Assembly (NCBI GenBank): GCA_020636675.1
Contig: JACJXK010000005.1
Span: 1-64,000 of the forward strand
Origin: Prevotellaceae bacterium
GTDB taxonomy: Bacteria; Bacteroidota; Bacteroidia; Bacteroidales; Paludibacteraceae
Direction of reading: 5' to 3'
Length of the DNA: 64,000 bases
The position numbers were made by a program, and so were the translations under genes. Below are positions 35,112 to 44,636 of the stretch, piece after piece. Numbering within the stretch: position 1 is the first letter of the stretch; the number at the start of each line of letters is the position of its first letter. The notes under the pieces are model-generated. The model saw nothing but the letters and a program-made list of their open reading frames with translations, was not told the DNA's origin and searched no databases.

Positions 35112-35390
35112 TTGGTTGCGGATCGGAGGGGTATGAAAGTTAGATGTGCGCATCAAACCATAACTACAGAATGGCAGATTGACATTTTCAAAAAAGGAGG
35201 TTCGCTTCTCAATGATGTTGACAAGCGATGTGAGTTCTTGACAAAAACAGTCGTTTTCCGTCTTGCTGGTTGTTTATTTCACTTCCGGTACATTCCCGAT
35301 GGGATGTGGTTGTTGCTGGCGGTTTTCTCCTGCAAAGAGATGGTGCCTACGGCATCTTGTCAAAATCGTCACAGGCCGTTTTTTTGCGGT
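35112..35390 (+). repeat. Dispersed repeat, long copy D
   Basis: Direct repeat of copy C with constant offset 3383 over about 250 bases. The core hairpin is GGTGCC-TAC-GGCATC (35342-35356), followed by TCAAAATCGTCACAGGCCG and a T run shared with copy B. It begins inside the 3' end of the TIR-like gene. Confidence 0.85.
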
Positions 35391-35443
35391 TGCTATGCCA
35401 TTCTCGTGGTATGCTTTCCCCAAAAATGTTCATTGTAGGAAAC

Positions 35444-35477
35444 AAAAAGAAGCGGGCCGTCAAGTCCGCTTCTTTTT
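35444..35477. terminator. Bidirectional terminator after fabD
   Basis: AAAAAGAAGCGG (35444-35455) pairs perfectly with CCGCTTCTTTTT (35466-35477). A/T runs on both sides let it work on both strands. It ends the minus-strand fabD transcript and marks the right edge of the accessory island. Confidence 0.88.
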
Positions 35478-35491
35478 ATGTAAATGGAGAT

Positions 35492-36376
35492 TTATAGGGC
35501 AGCGGCTGCTGTCTCTATCTCTTTGTTGATCTTTTTTACCAAACCTTGAAGCACGGCTCCGGGACCTACTTCGGTGAAGCTGGTGGCTCCGCCGGCTATC
35601 ATGTTGTTGACGGATTGTGTCCATTTTACGGGAGCGGTCAGCTGAAGAACCAAGTTCTTCTGTATCTCTTCCGGGTCTGTCTCGCCTTTGGTGGTCACGT
35701 TCTGGTAAACGGGACATTTAGGAGCTGAAAATTTAGTGGCCTTGATGGCTGCCTCCAACTCTATTTTGGCAGGCTCCATGAGCGGAGAGTGGAACGCACC
35801 TCCGACTGGCAGCTTGAGGGCTCTCTTGGCTCCTGCGGCAAGCATCAGTTCGCAAGCCTTGTCTATGCCCGGAATGGAACCGGAGATGACCAGCTGTCCG
35901 GGACAGTTGTAGTTGGCCGGAACTACGATTTCATCTTTGATGGTGGCGCAGATCTCCTCTACTTTGCTGTCTGGCAGTGCCAATACGGCGGCCATTGTGG
36001 AAGGAGTCGCTTCGCAGGCTTTCTGCATGGCTTGTGCACGTTTGGATACAAGTACAAGACCGTCCTCGAAGCTGAGTGCTCCGGCTGCTACTAAGGCTGA
36101 AAATTCGCCCAATGAGTGGCCTGCCACCATGTCGGGGTCGAATTTCTCGCCGATTGCTTTCGCTAATATGACAGAGTGAAGGAATACGGCCGGTTGAGTT
36201 ACTTTTGTCTGTTTCAAGTCGTCGGCACTACCTGCAAACATGATGTCTGTGATGCGGAATCCTAGTATGTCATTGGCTTTCTCGAAAAGCTCTTTTGCCA
36301 ATGGTACATTTTCGTATAAGTCTTTCCCCATTCCTGAGAATTGGGCGCCTTGACCTGGAAAAACGAATGCTTTCAT
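35492..36376 (-). CDS. fabD: Malonyl-CoA:ACP transacylase
   Basis: Transfers malonyl from CoA to acyl carrier protein to supply fatty acid elongation (cytoplasm). 294 aa from the ATG at 36376, which begins MKAFVFPGQGAQFSGMG, the standard N-terminus; an upstream in-frame ATG is less likely. Active-site Ser is in AGHSLGEF, the malonate-binding Arg in SKRAQAM, and the catalytic His in GGAFHSPLM. Single gene; a -7-like element (revcomp TACCTTTG) lies at 36494-36501. Confidence 0.96.
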   Translation of the reverse strand: MKAFVFPGQGAQFSGMGKDLYENVPLAKELFEKANDILGFRITDIMFAGSADDLKQTKVTQPAVFLHSVILAKAIGEKFDPDMVAGHSLGEFSALVAAGALSFEDGLVLVSKRAQAMQKACEATPSTMAAVLALPDSKVEEICATIKDEIVVPANYNCPGQLVISGSIPGIDKACELMLAAGAKRALKLPVGGAFHSPLMEPAKIELEAAIKATKFSAPKCPVYQNVTTKGETDPEEIQKNLVLQLTAPVKWTQSVNNMIAGGATSFTEVGPGAVLQGLVKKINKEIETAAAAL

Positions 36377-36563
36377 AAGTTGATAATTAAAATTAGTAAT
36401 TTGAGCCATCAAATCCGGTAGCCTACTTTCTGCCGTATGGTCGGATTTATGGTGTGCCCATTCCCTGAAACTTCAGAGTCGGGACGAACCTTGCAAAGGT
36501 ATGAATTTATTTAAAAATAAAGATTTTCTGTCTCTCTTTTGTTCCTGTTTGCGGAATGTCTTG

Positions 36564-37469
36564 TCATCGGTCGCTTTTCCAGAGGGCAACGTCGCTCCTG
36601 CACTCATATTTCGATTGTATTTTTGTGGGGAGATTGTTGAAGAAGTCCAGTCCGGTGATTTTCTCCAGTGAGTCTACCGAGACGACGTAGTCGTATATGT
36701 CTGCCTCTTCCGGCGTGTCGCTAGGGATGCAGAATGCGATCATCTTCTCTCTCCCCGGTTTGGGAAAGTCGAACACTACCTTATAGAAGGCCTTCGGAAT
36801 GGTGATTTTTGTGGTCTCTCTCTTCTTGTATTTGCTGGTGTGTCTCAGTTTCGTTTTGGGACCCTCCTGTTTGAGTACGGGACCCGTCACTACATAGATT
36901 CTCCCGAATCTTCTGGCCCATTGCCTGATTTGTCTCTCCAGCTTATTCCAAATCCCGGCGTTGAATTCGTTTCGCTGAGGGGATATGTTGCTCATGAGGA
37001 ATGACTCTTGCAGTGCGTCTTCGTCAAAACGCATGTCGCCGGCCGGAGCCAGATGGCCTTTGTCGTAGCCGGAGTTTCTGTACTCATAGTGGCTTGCTGA
37101 TCCGGTCTTTATGGCGTAGTCCTCTTCGAATAGGAAACCGTCTCGGCTGAGTTTGCCTCTGCATTCTGCACTTGTGAGTTCGTAGCCTACCCATTCGGAC
37201 TGTTCGTCCTCTTCCGAATAGGAGAGGATGTAATGCTGATGTTTGTAGGTGGTGCCGGTGCGGTTGCTGTGGGAGAAGGCGTCGTCTCCTTCATATTTGG
37301 ATAGGACTACTTCTGCCGGTAGGTCTGTTTTTGCGCTTTTGTTTGTCGCCGACAATAGGCCGGGAGCGGAGCTCACTGTGTCTGTGTTGTGTTGAGGCTG
37401 CTGTGTGCAGCTGTTGCTCAACGTTCCGAGGAGGAGAATGGTCATGACAGGGAGGTGCTTGGAATTCAT
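36564..37469 (-). CDS. DNA/RNA non-specific endonuclease, lipoprotein
   Basis: 301 aa from the ATG at 37469, which begins a lipoprotein signal with lipobox LSNSC. The NUC1-type beta-beta-alpha-metal domain shows DKGHLAPAGDM (DRGH motif with Lys for Arg; catalytic His) and NISPQRNEFNAGIWNKLE with the Mg-binding Asn. It probably degrades extracellular nucleic acid at the cell surface or in the periplasm for nutrition. It is 71 bases from the 3' end of nadC, on the same strand. Confidence 0.9.
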   Translation of the reverse strand: MNSKHLPVMTILLLGTLSNSCTQQPQHNTDTVSSAPGLLSATNKSAKTDLPAEVVLSKYEGDDAFSHSNRTGTTYKHQHYILSYSEEDEQSEWVGYELTSAECRGKLSRDGFLFEEDYAIKTGSASHYEYRNSGYDKGHLAPAGDMRFDEDALQESFLMSNISPQRNEFNAGIWNKLERQIRQWARRFGRIYVVTGPVLKQEGPKTKLRHTSKYKKRETTKITIPKAFYKVVFDFPKPGREKMIAFCIPSDTPEEADIYDYVVSVDSLEKITGLDFFNNLPTKIQSKYECRSDVALWKSDR

Positions 37470-37540
37470 GTCGTTTGTGATTATAGAAAAGGACGGCATG
37501 AAAACCGTCCCCTTCCCCTTTGATATGATGAAAGATTGTT

Positions 37541-38389
37541 TTATTTCATGGCTTTCAGACTCATGTCCAATCCTTTTACGGAGTGGGTGAGCGCACCTAC
37601 GGAGATGAAGTCGACGCCACATTCGGCGTAGCTTCTTAACGTGTCGATGGTGATCCCGCCAGACGATTCGGTCTCGAATCTTCCGTTCACTCTCTTCACC
37701 GCCTCTTTGGTGGTCGGAATGTCAAAGTTGTCAAGCATGATGCGGTCAATGCCGCCGATATTCATGGCCTGCTCCAGCTCGTCCAAATTGCGCACCTCTA
37801 CCTCTATCTTTAGATTCTTGCCCTTCTCTTTCAGATAAGACTTGGTCTTGTTGATGGCTTGCTCTATGCCTCCCGCAAAGTCGACATGGTTGTCTTTCAA
37901 CATGACCATGTCGAATAGTCCCATTCTATGGTTGACGCCTCCTCCTATCTTCACCGCCATCTTCTCCAGCACGCGAAGTCCGGGAGTCGTTTTCCGTGTG
38001 TCCAACACGCGGGTGTGAAGCCCGTCGAGGAGTTTTACGTATTTGCGGGTCGTTGTGGCTATTCCGCTCATCCGTTGCATGATGTTGAGCACGGTGCGCT
38101 CTGTTTGCAGCAAGGACTGGTCTTTGCCTTCGACGATAAATGCGATGTCGCCCGGCTTTACTTCCGTTCCGTCTTGGATGAAGACCTCCATCTTCATCTC
38201 CGGGTCGAATTTATGAAATACCTTTTTTGCGATCTCCACACCGGCAAGTACGCCTGCCTCTTTGATTATCAGACGGGCTTTTCCGTATTTGTCTGCCGGA
38301 ATGCAGGCTAGCGTAGAGTGGTCTCCGTCGCCGATGTCTTCCGCGAAAGCGTTGTTTAACAAGCTCTCGATTAAATCGTTTTCATTCAT
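37541..38389 (-). CDS. nadC: Nicotinate-nucleotide pyrophosphorylase (carboxylating)
   Basis: Converts quinolinate and PRPP to nicotinate mononucleotide in de novo NAD synthesis. 282 aa, normal length. EDIGDGDHST at the N-terminus, LDTRKTTPGLR (quinolinate-binding Arg/Lys), GGGVNHRMGLFDMVMLKDNH and a late SSGGI phosphate-binding loop are all family hallmarks. The start overlaps the 3' end of the DUF4783 gene by 8 bases, so the two are cotranscribed. Confidence 0.96.
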   Translation of the reverse strand: MNENDLIESLLNNAFAEDIGDGDHSTLACIPADKYGKARLIIKEAGVLAGVEIAKKVFHKFDPEMKMEVFIQDGTEVKPGDIAFIVEGKDQSLLQTERTVLNIMQRMSGIATTTRKYVKLLDGLHTRVLDTRKTTPGLRVLEKMAVKIGGGVNHRMGLFDMVMLKDNHVDFAGGIEQAINKTKSYLKEKGKNLKIEVEVRNLDELEQAMNIGGIDRIMLDNFDIPTTKEAVKRVNGRFETESSGGITIDTLRSYAECGVDFISVGALTHSVKGLDMSLKAMK

Positions 38390-38786
38390 TGCTTTTCTCT
38401 ATTCTAAGTTGATATATTAGGAAGTTCGAAGAGTTGGACTTTCTCAGCAGGATATGGATGCTGTAATCTCCATTGTCCGTGTAAAGTTTGCCCATGATGA
38501 AGCCCGAACTTTCTCTCTCCGTCTTGTGCGTGATAAGGAAGTTGGACGGTTTGTTCTTGTTGAAGAATTCGTCCAAAATCATCTTTGTCTGGCTTTTGCT
38601 GTGTACGTTGCTGTTGTCTAGCATCGTAAGTTCCACGTTGGAGTTCATCATGGAGACGAGGATGGAGGTGTTGCCTTCTCCCAAGGCCTCTTTTATTTGT
38701 GCCTGCCTTCCGGTTTGTGATTTTGCGGCACATGCCAAGAGGGAGGCTATACATAAAAAGAATATCAGAAAAGCATTTTTTCTCAT
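38382..38786 (-). CDS. DUF4783 secreted protein
   Basis: 134 aa with an N-terminal signal (MRKNAFLIFFLCIASLLACAA; the LLAC could also be a lipobox). The mature part has an NTF2-like pattern (helix EALGEGNTSILVSMMNSNVELTM, then strands FLITHKTERESSGFIMGKLY and YSIHILLRKSN), as in the Bacteroidota DUF4783 family often found ahead of nadC. Function unknown. Confidence 0.85.
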   Translation of the reverse strand: MRKNAFLIFFLCIASLLACAAKSQTGRQAQIKEALGEGNTSILVSMMNSNVELTMLDNSNVHSKSQTKMILDEFFNKNKPSNFLITHKTERESSGFIMGKLYTDNGDYSIHILLRKSNSSNFLIYQLRIEKSNE

Positions 38787-38994
38787 TGCTTTGCGTAAAT
38801 AGAATGTTTCGTTTTCAGAAACTTACAAAAACAATACCAAAATGACCGTCCTGAAATTTAATTATCCCTTATCTTTGCAAAAGTTCGTCCGTTGTGGCTC
38901 GGTACCTCTCCCGACGGGTGGGAGGAAGGAGCTTTTGTTGACGAATGTTTTTTCAAAAAAAGACTCTTTGTGGAACTTTAAAAAGCTCGAAAAG

Positions 38995-39468
38995 ATGAAA
39001 GTAATCCTTTTAACAGTCGGCAAAACTAACGAAATATCTTTGAAAAATGCAATATCGGAGTATCAAAAAAGACTGAAGTTTTATCTTCAGTATGAGATAG
39101 AGGAGATTCCGGAGCTGAAGAATACGAAGAGTCTTTCGGAAAACGTACAGAAACAGAAGGAGGGAGAGCTGATTCTCAAGTCTGTTACGGATGCCGACGA
39201 ACTGATCCTTTTGGACGACAAGGGGGCGGAATATACCTCCATGCAATTTTCTTCCTATATGGAGAAAAAGATGGCGATGGGAGGCAAACGTCTTGTCTTT
39301 GTGGTGGGCGGCCCGTACGGTTTCAGCGAGGCGGTCTATGCCCGTGCCAATGGCAAACTCTCCCTTTCTAGGATGACGTTCTCCCATCAGATGATACGGC
39401 TTATATTTACGGAGCAGTTGTATAGGGCAATGACCATCCTTAAAGGCGAACCGTATCATCATGAGTAG
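38995..39468 (+). CDS. rlmH: 23S rRNA pseudouridine-1915 N3-methyltransferase
   Basis: 157 aa SPOUT methyltransferase from the ATG at 38995 (MKVILLTVGKTNE); the longer frame from 38842 has no family homology before this. The trefoil-knot SAM site is LVFVVGGPYGFSE, and the C-terminal FSHQMIRLIFTEQLYRAMTILKGEPYHHE ends with the conserved Tyr-His. It methylates the pseudouridine in helix 69 of the 70S ribosome. A -7-like TATCTTTG lies at 38870-38877. Confidence 0.97.
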   Translation: MKVILLTVGKTNEISLKNAISEYQKRLKFYLQYEIEEIPELKNTKSLSENVQKQKEGELILKSVTDADELILLDDKGAEYTSMQFSSYMEKKMAMGGKRLVFVVGGPYGFSEAVYARANGKLSLSRMTFSHQMIRLIFTEQLYRAMTILKGEPYHHE

Positions 39469-39521
39469 GTGGGCATGGATTTTGTTGCTATATGGATGTC
39501 TGTTTTTAATGAGGAGTGTGG

Positions 39522-42500
39522 ATGGTAAAACTTTTTAAAATAATGAACCGTAAACGGTTTGTCGCCGTTCTGGTGTGCTTTGTCTTGTCTTTGACTTCCG
39601 CCATCTGGTTGGAACAGTACTATTATCGTACTTCCCAGCTCGTGATGGATGTGGATGGCTTTTCTAACGTGTTACATGCGAAGGAGACCCTTGCTGCCGG
39701 AATCCTTCATGACATAAGGTCCTCTGTGACCAAAAACAATGTCTCCGTCTTGTACGACGACAAGAAACTCTATGAGACTTCGAAACTCAACGACCTCTCC
39801 TTTATGGTTTACGAGGGTGAAGAGCTCCTCTTTTGGTCCAATGATATTGTCGATGTCTCTAATGTGGATAAGTTCCCTTTTAAAAAGACCTTCTTTTTAA
39901 AGACGAACAACACCTATTGTGAGTGCATACAGCTTTTCCATAAGAAATATAGGTATGTGGCTCTGATCAAGATAAAGGACTGCATCTATCCGAAACGGAA
40001 CAGTGTGAACAATCACTACGCCAATGGGTTTAATGTGCCGGGAAACGTCATGATTGCCGATGATACGGACAAGGATGTTTGTCCTATCTACGATGTGGAT
40101 GGGCAGTATCTCTTCTCGTTGGTAAAAACGCCTGTCTATCATTACGATGCGATGCTGTATTGGTGTTGCATCGCTTCTTGGATGCTGGCTTTGTTGTCTC
40201 TTTTCCTCCTCTTATATGGCATCTCTAAAAGGTATAAGGATAGGGTGCTTTACCTTCCCTCTTTCTTGCTGTTGTCTGCCTTTTTGTTCGCTTGCCTTTT
40301 TCTGTTCTCCTACTTCAAAGTCCCGGAGATTCTGTTTTCCGGGAAGATTTTCTCTCCGGAATATTATGCGTCGGCAATGGCTCCTTCCTTTGGACATCTG
40401 CTGCTTTATACTCTATATGCGTTTGCGTGTCTTGTGATTGCCTATCGGCGTGTCTCTTTCAACTTCACTTTGTCCAACTGTTCGCAGAAAAACAGGAATG
40501 CACTCACGTTGGGCTTGCAGCTCTTTTCTTCGTTGCTCTTTTTCTTGTTCTATTCCTTGTCCGTCAACCTGATTTATAATTCGGGGATGGATGTGGCTGT
40601 TGTGCTGGTTCGCGACATCTCTGCCGAAACCATCTGTTCCCTGTTCTTGATTATTAGTTGGTTTTTCTTCTGGGGGCTGATTAATGGCAAATTGCGGAAG
40701 ATGTATGATTATGACTTCCTTTCGTTGAGGCGGATCTTCTTTTCCCGGTTGCTCCTCTTCTTTTTGTGGTTGGTGGTGTTCGCCATCTTTGGCAATCATA
40801 TAGACCTGATGGTCTTCTTCTTTTTCTTCTTCATCACTTTCTTTGTAGATATATATAAACATTACTATAAGAATACGACGTTCCTTTACCTGACGGTCTT
40901 GGTGCTGGCTTATGTGTGCATGATTGTGGGGCTGTGTTTCTTCCATAGCGAAAGGAACAACCGAATGAAGTATTTCACGATGGCGGAGAATTTGGCTTCG
41001 GGCATCACTGTTCTGCAGGATCGTGTGGCGGAGTCTGTGATAAGGACGAAAAGCCCTGACATAAAAAACGACAGGGAGATTCAGAAACTGATGACGGACT
41101 CTTTGAATCCTATCTCGTCGGATAGGATAGAGTCGATTGTCAAAAACAAGTACTTTGACAGGTTCTGGAATAAATATGATATTCGGGTCCAGGTGTGTTA
41201 TAAAAATGCGGACATAGAACTGCGAAAAGGGGTGTATGGCGATGCGGTGAAATGTCAACCTTCTTTTCTCAAGGAGAAATGTATCCCGTTGGACAATACG
41301 AATTTCTATCTGAATACGGACGAGCTGCTCTCCTTGTGTTATATAGGAGCCTTCCAATATGGTGATTATGTGCTGTATGTGAAGTTCTTTCCGAACGTGT
41401 TCTATAATAGGATCAGCTTTTTGGAACAGATGCTTCTGTCTAACGAAGATGTGCGCGACACGAAACTCTCGTCCGCTAAATACATAAAAAACGAACTTCT
41501 TTTCGTGTCTGGAGACTACCGTTATCCGAATGCGTTGACGTGGTTGCCGGAAGTGCGGCAGGATGATAAGTCAGTCTTTGTGCAGAATGGTTACGAACAT
41601 TATGTTTTCCGTCCAGATTCAGATTGCGTGGTGGTGGTGAGTAAGGAGAAGGCGCAGAGCTACGCGTATGCGATCATTGTATCCTACCTGTTTTCTGCGT
41701 ATCTGCTGTTCTCCCTGCTTGTGATTTTGGTAAACAGGGCTAGGGAAAGGAAGGGGTCCAAGTCGTTGCTCTCTCGTATGCAGGCGCTGTTTGTTATCCC
41801 GATGTTGATGTCGTCCGTCGTTTTGGGTGCCTTGTCCGTCACCTATTTCCTGAACCAGTACAAAAAGAAACAGATAAGCGAGTTGAGCTTGAAGGCCAAC
41901 TCCATGCAGCAAAACTTACAGGAACGATTGGGGGAGGGAGAGAGCTTGTCTGATGTACCTATCGAGGATGTGAATCTGATGTTGCGGGATGTCTCCAACC
42001 TTTTCCATCTGGACATTATGCTGTATGACAATAACGGAGTGTTGTATTCATCGTCTAGGGCGTCGTTTCACATCTATGGAGATAGAACGGGGGCGAACCT
42101 GATGTCGCCGCAAGCCCGATTTTCTAACCAAGCGGAGTTTTTCCAGGAGGAGAACAAGATGGACTCCGACTGTCTCTCCTATTATGTGCGGGCATACAAT
42201 CGCAAGAACGTCCCCGTGGGCTATATCAGCCTGCTCTCTTCTGCGGCAGCTGTACAGATAAAGAATGATATGATGAACATACTTGTCGTGATTGTCGACA
42301 TTTATCTGATCATCATGATGCTTTCTATCTTTGTGATATGGATGATGAACAAACGGATGACGAAACCTATTGCCGTGATGGCGGAACGATTCAAGGAGAT
42401 TAAGTTGACGGGTCAGAATACGAAGATAGATTATAAGTATGACGACGAGATTGGTCAGCTGGTGCGTCAATATAACAAGATGGTAGACGAGCTGATGATC

Positions 42501-43205
42501 AGCGCGGAGAAGTTGGCCAAGTCTGAACGTGAGTTCGCATGGCGAGAGATGGCTAGACGTATTGCCCATGAAATCAAGAACCCGCTTACGCCGATGAAGT
42601 TGAGCGTACAGCAGGCGATGAGGAAGAAGGCTATTGACCCCGAACATTTTGATGAGTATTTTGCAAAGACGAGCCAGGTGATTATCGAACAGATTGACAA
42701 TCTTTCCCGCATCGCGTCAGAGTTTTCCAGTTTCGCAAAAACAACGCAGGGGACGATAGAGAGGATTGATTTGGTGGAGAAACTCTCTTCTTCGGTCTCC
42801 CTTTTCGAAAATAACGCGGAGGAGGTGCGCTTCTCCTTGCGGTTGAACGGGTTTGAACATGGCTATGTAATGGCAGACGGAAAGCAGATGCTGCAGGTCT
42901 TCAATAACCTGTTCAAAAATGCCATCCAAGCCATTCCTGAGGATAGAGATGGCCAAATCGAAGTTTCGTATACGGAAGATAATGGATGCGCCTTGATCAG
43001 CGTGAAAGATAATGGTAGCGGTGTCCCTGAGAAGAACAAGGACAACTTGTTTCTCCCTAACTTCACAACCAAGACAAGCGGCATGGGGTTGGGCCTGGCT
43101 ATTGTGAAAAACATAATAAATTCGTCGAATGGAACTATCTGGTTCGATTCGACGATGAATGTAGGTTCCGTTTTTTATGTTAAATTGCCATTGCTGAAAG
43201 AGTGA
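39522..43205 (+). CDS. Large membrane sensor histidine kinase (NtrY-like)
   Basis: 1227 aa from the ATG at 39522 (a GTG at 39516 and an ATG at 39543 are alternatives). An N-terminal membrane segment, a periplasmic region, then a cluster of about seven hydrophobic helices (residues 215-490), a second periplasmic sensor region and a final membrane helix lead into a HAMP domain (about 935-985). The H-box is ARRIAHEIKNPLTPMK; N-box NLFKNAIQAIP; G boxes DNGSGVPE and GMGLGLAIVKNII. No response regulator gene is adjacent, so its partner is unknown. Confidence 0.87.
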   Translation: MVKLFKIMNRKRFVAVLVCFVLSLTSAIWLEQYYYRTSQLVMDVDGFSNVLHAKETLAAGILHDIRSSVTKNNVSVLYDDKKLYETSKLNDLSFMVYEGEELLFWSNDIVDVSNVDKFPFKKTFFLKTNNTYCECIQLFHKKYRYVALIKIKDCIYPKRNSVNNHYANGFNVPGNVMIADDTDKDVCPIYDVDGQYLFSLVKTPVYHYDAMLYWCCIASWMLALLSLFLLLYGISKRYKDRVLYLPSFLLLSAFLFACLFLFSYFKVPEILFSGKIFSPEYYASAMAPSFGHLLLYTLYAFACLVIAYRRVSFNFTLSNCSQKNRNALTLGLQLFSSLLFFLFYSLSVNLIYNSGMDVAVVLVRDISAETICSLFLIISWFFFWGLINGKLRKMYDYDFLSLRRIFFSRLLLFFLWLVVFAIFGNHIDLMVFFFFFFITFFVDIYKHYYKNTTFLYLTVLVLAYVCMIVGLCFFHSERNNRMKYFTMAENLASGITVLQDRVAESVIRTKSPDIKNDREIQKLMTDSLNPISSDRIESIVKNKYFDRFWNKYDIRVQVCYKNADIELRKGVYGDAVKCQPSFLKEKCIPLDNTNFYLNTDELLSLCYIGAFQYGDYVLYVKFFPNVFYNRISFLEQMLLSNEDVRDTKLSSAKYIKNELLFVSGDYRYPNALTWLPEVRQDDKSVFVQNGYEHYVFRPDSDCVVVVSKEKAQSYAYAIIVSYLFSAYLLFSLLVILVNRARERKGSKSLLSRMQALFVIPMLMSSVVLGALSVTYFLNQYKKKQISELSLKANSMQQNLQERLGEGESLSDVPIEDVNLMLRDVSNLFHLDIMLYDNNGVLYSSSRASFHIYGDRTGANLMSPQARFSNQAEFFQEENKMDSDCLSYYVRAYNRKNVPVGYISLLSSAAAVQIKNDMMNILVVIVDIYLIIMMLSIFVIWMMNKRMTKPIAVMAERFKEIKLTGQNTKIDYKYDDEIGQLVRQYNKMVDELMISAEKLAKSEREFAWREMARRIAHEIKNPLTPMKLSVQQAMRKKAIDPEHFDEYFAKTSQVIIEQIDNLSRIASEFSSFAKTTQGTIERIDLVEKLSSSVSLFENNAEEVRFSLRLNGFEHGYVMADGKQMLQVFNNLFKNAIQAIPEDRDGQIEVSYTEDNGCALISVKDNGSGVPEKNKDNLFLPNFTTKTSGMGLGLAIVKNIINSSNGTIWFDSTMNVGSVFYVKLPLLKE

Positions 43206-43449
43206 TTTTTTCATTTCTCTTCTCTGAAAAAAAGTAAAAAGAAAGAACAATAGAGGAACTGTTCCTTCGTTTTTATCTATAACCGGAAAGTTGGCTTGCG
43301 AAAAGCACTTTCTCTGAGTGTTGCCAGATTTTGTATAAATTCGTACTTTTGAGACCTCTATTTCGGAGGTGCCATGCTGACGATTGGCGTGGCTGGTCGA
43401 AAACGGACAAAAATCGCTAAAGTTCTCTTTTTTGATAAAAATATATTCC

Positions 43450-44490
43450 ATGAGGTATTTCTTGATATTATGTTTCTCGTTGATGGGCACAATGCTTGGT
43501 TTTGGTGCCTCCAATGAGTCTGTCTATAAGTTTCTGACGTTGCCCAATTCGTCGGCAGTGTCGGCCTTGGGTGGGTCTAACGTCTCCCTCCAGAATCAGG
43601 ACCTGAATCTTGCATTCCAAAATCCATCGCTCCTGAATAATAGGATGAATAATGACGTCGTGGTCAACTATGTGAATTACATCACAGATGTCAACTACGG
43701 AACAGTTGGCTATTCCAGAAGTATAGACAGCCTGAGTTCGTGGGCGGTAGGAATGACGTATGTCAATTATGGAACGTTTGATGGATATACGGAAGAGAAT
43801 GTGGCTACAGGCACGTTTTCTGCCGGAGATTTTTGTCTGAGCGCCATCTATTCCAGGCAGCTGTTTGAAAGGATAAGAGGAGGTGTGGCTTTCAAACCCA
43901 TCTATTCCTATATCGACACCTATAACAGTTTCGGCCTGGCAGTGGACGTGGGCGCCAATTATTATGATGAGGAACACGACTTCTCTGCCGGTTTGGCATT
44001 GCGTAATGTGGGTGTGCAGATGACCGGCTATTATTCCGATTCGGAGTCTGAACATAGGGAAAATATGCCGTGGGACCTGCAACTTGGTCTGACCAAACGG
44101 CTGGCTCATGCGCCGTTCCGTTTCTCCTTGACGTTTGTAGACCTTAGCCGTTGGAATCTGGATTATTATAGGGAGTCGAAAAAGAGTACGACGTTATCAT
44201 CTTCCTCGGACAACGATGATGACGATATAAGTTGGGGCGATATGATTTTCCGCCATGTGGTTATAGGCGTGGAGTTTATCCCCTCTAAAAACTTTTACGT
44301 GATGGCGTCATATAACCATCGCCGTAGCCGGGAATTTGCGTTGGACAATACGAAGTCCATTAACGGATTCTCTTTCGGTGCAGGATTGAATGTATATAAG
44401 TTCAAACTTGGTTTTGCCTACTCGCAATATGCGGCGGCTGGAAATACGGTGACAGTTTCTCTTGCCACCTCTCTGGATTCGTTTCGGTAA
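43450..44490 (+). CDS. porQ: Type IX secretion system protein PorQ
   Basis: 346 aa from the ATG at 43450, which begins the signal peptide MRYFLILCFSLMGTMLGFGA. The start of the mature part, ESVYKFLTLPNSSAVSALGGSNVSLQNQDLNLAFQNPSLL, is the PorQ/PorV-like outer-membrane barrel signature; the rest is a repetitive beta barrel. In T9SS, PorQ works with PorZ in attaching A-LPS to cargo (known in Porphyromonas). The order porQ-cmk-ispH recurs in Bacteroidota as I recall. A TActTTTG element lies at 43344-43351. Confidence 0.9.
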   Translation: MRYFLILCFSLMGTMLGFGASNESVYKFLTLPNSSAVSALGGSNVSLQNQDLNLAFQNPSLLNNRMNNDVVVNYVNYITDVNYGTVGYSRSIDSLSSWAVGMTYVNYGTFDGYTEENVATGTFSAGDFCLSAIYSRQLFERIRGGVAFKPIYSYIDTYNSFGLAVDVGANYYDEEHDFSAGLALRNVGVQMTGYYSDSESEHRENMPWDLQLGLTKRLAHAPFRFSLTFVDLSRWNLDYYRESKKSTTLSSSSDNDDDDISWGDMIFRHVVIGVEFIPSKNFYVMASYNHRRSREFALDNTKSINGFSFGAGLNVYKFKLGFAYSQYAAAGNTVTVSLATSLDSFR

Positions 44491-44548
44491 AAACAGAAAG
44501 ATTTGCCAACAATAGGACGCTCCCGTTGTTGTTTTTCCGTATTTGATG

Positions 44549-44556
44549 TATCTTTG
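44549..44556 (+). promoter_or_regulatory. -7 element of a likely cmk-ispH promoter
   Basis: TAtcTTTG matches the Bacteroidota -7 consensus, with a partial -33 (GTTG) 20 bases upstream, in the 146-base gap between porQ and cmk. Confidence 0.45.
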
Positions 44557-44636
44557 AGAATTGAAATTTTTAATAGTAACAATGCGCGGAACGGAATGAC
44601 GCCACGGCGCTTGCCGTCCCGTATTAATATCTCGTT

